28,327 bases of DNA from a bacterium (GTDB lineage: Bacteria; Desulfobacterota; JAPLJL01), in NCBI GenBank assembly GCA_028713675.1, contig JAQTNV010000042.1, positions 1 to 28,327 on the forward strand. Reading direction: 5' to 3'. Position numbers and translations under genes: made by a program. Positions 24,224-28,327 of the stretch are shown one piece after another (the first letter of the stretch is position 1; each line of letters opens with the position of its first letter). A model generated the notes under the pieces. The model did not search any database, had not been told where the DNA came from, and saw nothing but the letters and a program-made list of their open reading frames with translations.

Positions 24224-24274
24224 CGTAGGCTCCTACGAGCCGGAGGCCTAACCCTCTCCCGCAAGGGGAGAGGG
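24224..24274. repeat. Two short hairpins upstream of the metallo-hydrolase gene
   Basis: CGTAGG/CCTACG (24224-24237) and CCCTCTCCC-GCAA-GGGGAGAGGG (24252-24274). The second is a dispersed repeat type seen in many environmental genomes. Both lie in the leader region of the minus-strand gene that starts at 24194. Confidence 0.6.
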
Positions 24275-24285
24275 GAGAAAGAGGG

Positions 24286-24323
24286 CGAAGAAAAGCCCCG
24301 GCCTAAGAATAACCGGGGCTTTT
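24286..24323 (-). terminator. Intrinsic terminator of the etf operon
   Basis: AAAAGCCCCGG (24291-24301) and CCGGGGCTTTT (24313-24323) form an 11-bp stem with an 11-base loop, 25 bases after the stop of the Fe-S oxidoreductase gene. On the minus strand the stem runs into TTTTCTTC. The symmetry would let it work in both directions. Confidence 0.85.
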
Positions 24324-24347
24324 CAAAAAAGATATTATTGAAAAACT

Positions 24348-26447
24348 CTATTGCGCCATATGCTCGGCCACCAGCTCGACCACGTCCTTGAGCTGGACCT
24401 TCCCTTCGATGTCCTTGACCTTCATCGCGTCCTCGAACATGGTCAGGCAGTAGGGGCAGGCGGTGACGATCATCCCGGGATCGGACTTGAGCGCCATTTC
24501 CAGCCGGAGCTGGTTGGGCTTCCCGCCCTTCTCGAATTCCGCCCACATTCCGCCGCCTCCGGCTCCGCAGCAGAAGCTCTTGTTGTGGTTCCGCTCGATC
24601 TCGACCAATTGGGTCTTGGGGATGGCCTGGATCAGGCTGCGGGGCTGCTCGTAAATGTCGTTGTAGCGGCCCAGGTAGCAGGAATCGTGGTAGGCGACCT
24701 TCAAGTTGAGCTCTTTTTTCATCGTGATTTTTCCCGACCGGACCCATTCGCTGACCAGCTGGCTCTGATGGTAGACCTCGTACTTGCCGCCCAGCGTCGC
24801 GTATTCGTCTTTCAGGGTGGTGAAGCAGTGGGGGCAGGCGGTGATGATCTTCTTCACCCCGGCCTGGTTCATGACTTCGGTATTTTCCATCACCAGCGTC
24901 TGGAAAAGCGATTCCTCGCCCAGCCGGCGGGCCCATTCGCCGCAGCACTTCTCCTGCTCGCCCAGGATCGCGAACTTGACCCCGGCGGCCCGGAGAATCT
25001 TGACCATGGCCATGGCGATTTTCTGGGCCTTCTGGTCGTAGGTGCCGGCGCAGCCGACGAAATACAGATATTCGAAGTCGCCTTCGCTGGCGCGGGGGAT
25101 TTTCAGGTCGGCGGCCCAGGCGGCCCGGTCGCTGAAAGCGATGCCCCAGGGGTTGTAATTGTTGGTGGTGTTCATCAGGGCCTGGCGCTGGAGCTTGTCG
25201 ATCTTGGATTCGCCCACCAGCGAGCGGCGGAGATCAATGATGAACGGGATGTGCTGGATGCCCACCGGGCAGTGCTCGATGCAGTTCCGGCAGGTGGTGC
25301 AGGACCAGAGGGTCTCGGCCTTGATGGATTCCTCGTGGAGGGGCTTGGGCGTCTCGCCTTTGGCGAGGGCCTGGGCCTTCTCGAGCATGTGTTTTTTCAG
25401 GTCCTGGATCAGTTCTTTAGGTGAAAGCGGCCGCTCGGCGATAAAGGCGGGGCAGTTGTCCTGGCAGCGCCCGCAGCGGGTGCAGCCGTCAAGGGAAACC
25501 AGCTGGCTGAAGGTGAAGTCCTCGATCTGGTCCGCCCCGAGCTTGAACTGCACCTCGGTTGTCGCTTCCATCATTTCCTTCAGGCTGAAGGGGGTGGAGA
25601 GGGCGCCCTTGACTTCGTCCACCGGCGCCAGGTAGAGCGTCATCGAGGAGGTGATGATATGGAAAAGCTTGGTATAGGGAATGATGGCGATGAAACCGAG
25701 CGCGGTGACCTGGTGCATGAACCAGACGGGGACATAAAGACTGCTTCCGATGCCAAGCTGTTTCAGCACGGCGGCAATTCCGAATCCGACGAAGGAATAC
25801 TCTCCCCAGGCGGGCTGGTCAATCACCTGCCCGAGGCCCTCGAGCAGGAAGCCGGAAAGGCCGACAAAGAGCAGGAGCCCGAGCACCAGGGCGTCTTCCC
25901 CCTTGGTATCACTCAGACCCGACGGGCGCTGGATGTACCTCCGGAAGATGGCGATCGCCGGGCCGAGCACGAAGCCCAGGCCGACGAATTCCAGGAAGAC
26001 GGAGAAGCCGATGTAGAAGATTCCCTTATTAAAATGCAGGGCGGGAGAGAGGAAGAGGGAGATATAATGGTCCATCGCGTCTACCAACGCTCCGACGAGG
26101 AGGATGGCGATTCCCCAGAAAATCAGGATGTGCATCAGGCCCGGGTAGAGTTCCCGGAGGGGCCGGAGCTGGAGGGCGCCGTCCCGGATGAATCTCCAGA
26201 CGCGCTTGAAGTAATTGCTCATGATGGAAGGGCTTTCCAGCAGGAGGAAAACGTCCTCCAGCATCCCTTTGATCCCGGGCTTGAAAGCGCCTTCCCGTCC
26301 CTCGATTTTCCCCATCCGCCAGACATTGAAGCGGCGGTAGATCCCGTAGGCCAGGAAGACGACCGCCAGGACCGACAGGATGTAATGACCGATCTCCAGC
26401 GCGTGGGGGATATGACCGAATACTTCCCTCTGTGCAGTTTCAATCAT
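24348..26447 (-). CDS. Membrane Fe-S/heme oxidoreductase, ETF:menaquinone oxidoreductase type
   Basis: 699 residues. The first 280 hold about six transmembrane helices like a nitrate-reductase-gamma/cytochrome b module, with histidines such as HIPH and WFMHQVTAL suited to heme b. Two 4Fe-4S motifs follow: Cys322/325/328/332 (CTRCGRCQDNCP) and Cys383/386/389/393. Two HdrD-type CCG domains come next, with Cys501-502/538/541 and Cys590/626-627/664/667, expected to hold non-cubane clusters. This architecture, beside etfBA, is that of the EtfAB:menaquinone oxidoreductase known from Geobacter and syntrophic fatty-acid oxidisers, which moves electrons between acyl-CoA dehydrogenases (through ETF) and the menaquinone pool. 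AGGAG lies 9 bases before the ATG. The gene starts 28 bases after etfA. Confidence 0.88.
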   Translation of the reverse strand: MIETAQREVFGHIPHALEIGHYILSVLAVVFLAYGIYRRFNVWRMGKIEGREGAFKPGIKGMLEDVFLLLESPSIMSNYFKRVWRFIRDGALQLRPLRELYPGLMHILIFWGIAILLVGALVDAMDHYISLFLSPALHFNKGIFYIGFSVFLEFVGLGFVLGPAIAIFRRYIQRPSGLSDTKGEDALVLGLLLFVGLSGFLLEGLGQVIDQPAWGEYSFVGFGIAAVLKQLGIGSSLYVPVWFMHQVTALGFIAIIPYTKLFHIITSSMTLYLAPVDEVKGALSTPFSLKEMMEATTEVQFKLGADQIEDFTFSQLVSLDGCTRCGRCQDNCPAFIAERPLSPKELIQDLKKHMLEKAQALAKGETPKPLHEESIKAETLWSCTTCRNCIEHCPVGIQHIPFIIDLRRSLVGESKIDKLQRQALMNTTNNYNPWGIAFSDRAAWAADLKIPRASEGDFEYLYFVGCAGTYDQKAQKIAMAMVKILRAAGVKFAILGEQEKCCGEWARRLGEESLFQTLVMENTEVMNQAGVKKIITACPHCFTTLKDEYATLGGKYEVYHQSQLVSEWVRSGKITMKKELNLKVAYHDSCYLGRYNDIYEQPRSLIQAIPKTQLVEIERNHNKSFCCGAGGGGMWAEFEKGGKPNQLRLEMALKSDPGMIVTACPYCLTMFEDAMKVKDIEGKVQLKDVVELVAEHMAQ

Positions 26448-26475
26448 GGTTATTTACTCCTGGGCTTTCAGGGTG

Positions 26476-27474
26476 TTAATCCTGAGCTTTCAGTTTTTTA
26501 ACCTCTTCGGTCAGGACCGGGACAACCTTGAACAGGTCGCCGACGATCCCGTAATCGGCTTTCTGAAAGATCGGGGCATCCGCGTCCTTATTGATCGCGA
26601 CGATGAACTTGGAGGTGCGCATCCCGGCCAGGTGCTGGATGGCCCCGGAGATCCCGCAGGCGATGTAAAGGGTGGGGTTGACGACCTTGCCGGTCTGCCC
26701 GACCTGCATGTCGGCGGGGGCGAAACCGGAGTCGACCGCGGCGCGGGAAGCGCCCACGGTGGTCCCGGACCCGAAGGCCTCGGCCAGTTCCCAGAGGATC
26801 TTGAAATTATCGGCCGCCTTCATGGCCCGGCCGCCGGAAATAATGACATTGGCTTCGGTCAGGTCCACGGTTTCCTTGGCGCCCTTGACGATCTCTTTCA
26901 GGATGGTCTTCAGGTCCTTGGGGGCATCCACCGCCACTTTTTCGATCGCGACCTGTTTGCCCTCCTGCTTCGGGGCTACCGCCAGGACGTTGGGCCGGAC
27001 GGTCGCCATCTGGGGCCGGGCTTCGGGGATATTGGCTTCCACCAGCGCTTTGCCGGCGTACATCGGCCGGACCGGGGAGAGGAGCTTCTGGCCGTCCAGC
27101 TGGATCTTGATGCAGTCGGAGGCCATCCCGGTGCCGAGCTTGGCCGCCACGCGGGGGAAAAGATCCTTGCCCTGGGCCGAAGCCGGTCCGAGCAGGATGG
27201 CCGGTTGGTGCTGCTTGGCCAGGCCGGCGAGGGTCTGGGCGTAAGCGACGGCCAGGTAGCTCTTCAGGGCCTCGTTCTCGGCGATGATAACCTTGTCCGC
27301 CCCGTAACACCCCAGCTCCTTGACCATTGCTTCCAGGCCGCACCCCAGGGTGACCGCCACCAGCTGGGTGCCGAGATCGTTGGCGAGGGAACGGGCGCCG
27401 GAAAGAAGTTCCAGCGCGCTCTTTTTCAACTTCCCGTCTTTATGTTCAGTGTATATCCATACCTCGTTTGCCAT
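26476..27474 (-). CDS. etfA: Electron transfer flavoprotein alpha subunit
   Basis: 332 residues. The C-terminal FAD-binding domain is unmistakable: [71 protein letters not shown] and [18 protein letters not shown]. With EtfB it forms the soluble heterodimer that accepts electrons from acyl-CoA dehydrogenases. It lies between etfB and the membrane oxidoreductase. A strong ribosome binding site AAGGAGG is present upstream of the ATG at 27474. No N-terminal ferredoxin domain is fused, unlike some bifurcating EtfA proteins. Confidence 0.96.
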   Translation of the reverse strand: MANEVWIYTEHKDGKLKKSALELLSGARSLANDLGTQLVAVTLGCGLEAMVKELGCYGADKVIIAENEALKSYLAVAYAQTLAGLAKQHQPAILLGPASAQGKDLFPRVAAKLGTGMASDCIKIQLDGQKLLSPVRPMYAGKALVEANIPEARPQMATVRPNVLAVAPKQEGKQVAIEKVAVDAPKDLKTILKEIVKGAKETVDLTEANVIISGGRAMKAADNFKILWELAEAFGSGTTVGASRAAVDSGFAPADMQVGQTGKVVNPTLYIACGISGAIQHLAGMRTSKFIVAINKDADAPIFQKADYGIVGDLFKVVPVLTEEVKKLKAQD

Positions 27475-27529
27475 GACGTCATTCCTCCTTCTGAATTAGT
27501 TCGGTCGCAAGTCCGTTGGCCTTGCGAGG

Positions 27530-28327
27530 TTAAACGACTTTCGCCTCTTCCCGCAGCATTTTCACCAGCGCCCGGGCCGCGTCTTCCGGCTCGCCCGGGA
27601 CGATCTTTCCCGGCGCCTTATCCGCGGGGAGGGAATATTTTTTAACTTTCAGCTTGGCCCCTTTGGCCCCGACCTCTTCAGCCTTCAAGCCGAGGGCGGC
27701 CAGGTTGACTTCCTTCAGGGGCTTGGACTTGGCTTTCATGATTCCGGGCAGGGAGGCATAACGAGGTTCGTTCAAACCTTTTTCCGCGGCGATGATGGCG
27801 GGGAGTTCCACTTCCAGGACTTCCTTGGCCCCGCCCTCAACCCGGCGGTAACAGGTGGCTTTTTTCCCGTCATCGGAGATAATCAGTTTTTCAATGACCA
27901 TGGCCTGGGGGATGCCCAGGAGCTCGGCCACCGTCTGCGGGACCTGGGCGGAGTCGTCGTCGATCGCCTGTTTGCCGCAGAGAAGCAGATCGAATTTTTC
28001 CGGCTCCAGGACCTTGGCCAGGGCCTTGGCCGTGGCATAGCAGTCGGCGCCTTCCAGGGCCGGGTCGTCAATCAGGATCCCGGTGTCGGCGCCCATGGCC
28101 AGGCCGGTGCGGATGGCTTCCACCGAGCGCTTGGGGCCCATGGAAATGATGGCCACGGTGCTCCCGGCTTTTTTCTCCTTGATCCGGAGAGCCTCTTCGA
28201 CAGCGTACTCATCGTATGGATTCATGACCCACTTAATTCCGTCCGTGACGATCCCGGAGGCATCGTCCTTAATCCGGATTTTGGTTTCGGTATCCGGAAC
28301 CTGCTTCATTAAAACTCCGATCTTCAC
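27530..28327 (-). CDS. etfB: Electron transfer flavoprotein beta subunit
   Basis: 265 residues from a GTG start at the very edge of the window (28325-28327). The opening MKIGVLMKQVPDTETKIRI is the normal family start, so the gene is probably complete although its ribosome binding site and promoter lie outside. Further family marks are VMNPYDEYAVEEALRIKE, AIRTGLAMGADTGILI, LLLCGKQAIDDDSAQVP and LPAIIAAEKGLNEPRYASLPGIMKAKSKPL. The subunit binds AMP or a second FAD; the GKQAIDDDSAQVP loop lies in the nucleotide-binding region, but I cannot decide from sequence whether this ETF is bifurcating. It is the first visible gene of the etfB-etfA-oxidoreductase operon, 55 bases before etfA. Confidence 0.95.
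   Translation of the reverse strand: MKIGVLMKQVPDTETKIRIKDDASGIVTDGIKWVMNPYDEYAVEEALRIKEKKAGSTVAIISMGPKRSVEAIRTGLAMGADTGILIDDPALEGADCYATAKALAKVLEPEKFDLLLCGKQAIDDDSAQVPQTVAELLGIPQAMVIEKLIISDDGKKATCYRRVEGGAKEVLEVELPAIIAAEKGLNEPRYASLPGIMKAKSKPLKEVNLAALGLKAEEVGAKGAKLKVKKYSLPADKAPGKIVPGEPEDAARALVKMLREEAKVV

Noticed and set aside
26446-27645. 399-codon plus-strand frame opposite etfA
   Set aside because: Shadow of etfA, rich in Gly/Asp/Arg, with no family features.

Overview
The window is G+C-rich DNA from a Gram-negative (diderm), probably anaerobic bacterium. A diderm envelope is indicated by an outer-membrane beta-barrel ending in Phe and by two lipoprotein-type glycosidases with lipobox cysteines. 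Anaerobic, menaquinone-linked acyl-CoA metabolism is suggested by EtfB-EtfA next to a membrane Fe-S/heme oxidoreductase of the ETF:menaquinone oxidoreductase type, by ADP-forming acyl-CoA synthetase genes and by an acetoacetate-decarboxylase-family protein. The gene style resembles Desulfobacterota or other anaerobic phyla such as Acidobacteriota/Aminicenantes; I cannot place it more precisely and that placement is inference.

Layout. 1-3870 (+): the 3' part of a fused alpha-beta ADP-forming acyl-CoA synthetase, then a second gene with only the alpha-type domains. 4016-8270: a secreted metallo-beta-lactamase-fold hydrolase and a phosphodiester-glycosidase-like exported protein (both -), divergent from a GH106-type alpha-L-rhamnosidase lipoprotein (+). 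8742-10819 (+): an acetoacetate decarboxylase family protein and an unusual receiver-domain protein with a C-terminal membrane anchor. 11037-15931 (+): the heat-shock operon hrcA-grpE-dnaK-dnaJ behind a near-consensus promoter but without a recognisable CIRCE. 16153-18664: a small conserved-looking protein (-), then a zinc-ribbon/DUF3426-like membrane protein and a helical-repeat-like protein (+). 18900-24194 (-): tatA, an outer-membrane beta-barrel, a GH5 endoglycosylceramidase-like lipoprotein and a second metallo-hydrolase. 24348-28327 (-): etfB-etfA-ETF:quinone oxidoreductase, closed by an intrinsic terminator.

Functionally there are three themes: acyl-CoA/electron-transfer energy metabolism at both ends, extracytoplasmic glycan breakdown (GH106, phosphodiester glycosidase, GH5, porin-like barrel), and protein quality control in the middle.

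The most interesting material is intergenic. Two diverged copies of a roughly 155-nt element (2142-2293 and 8376-8533) share a 12-bp closing stem and an internal bulged stem-loop whose base pairs are kept by compensatory changes. This points to an undescribed structured RNA or fold-back mobile element. In addition, several genes are followed, close after the stop codon, by short degenerate tandem arrays of 7-, 8- or 9-bp units with a different unit each time. Several common dispersed hairpin repeats are also present. No tRNA, rRNA, CRISPR, phage or insertion-sequence transposase was seen.
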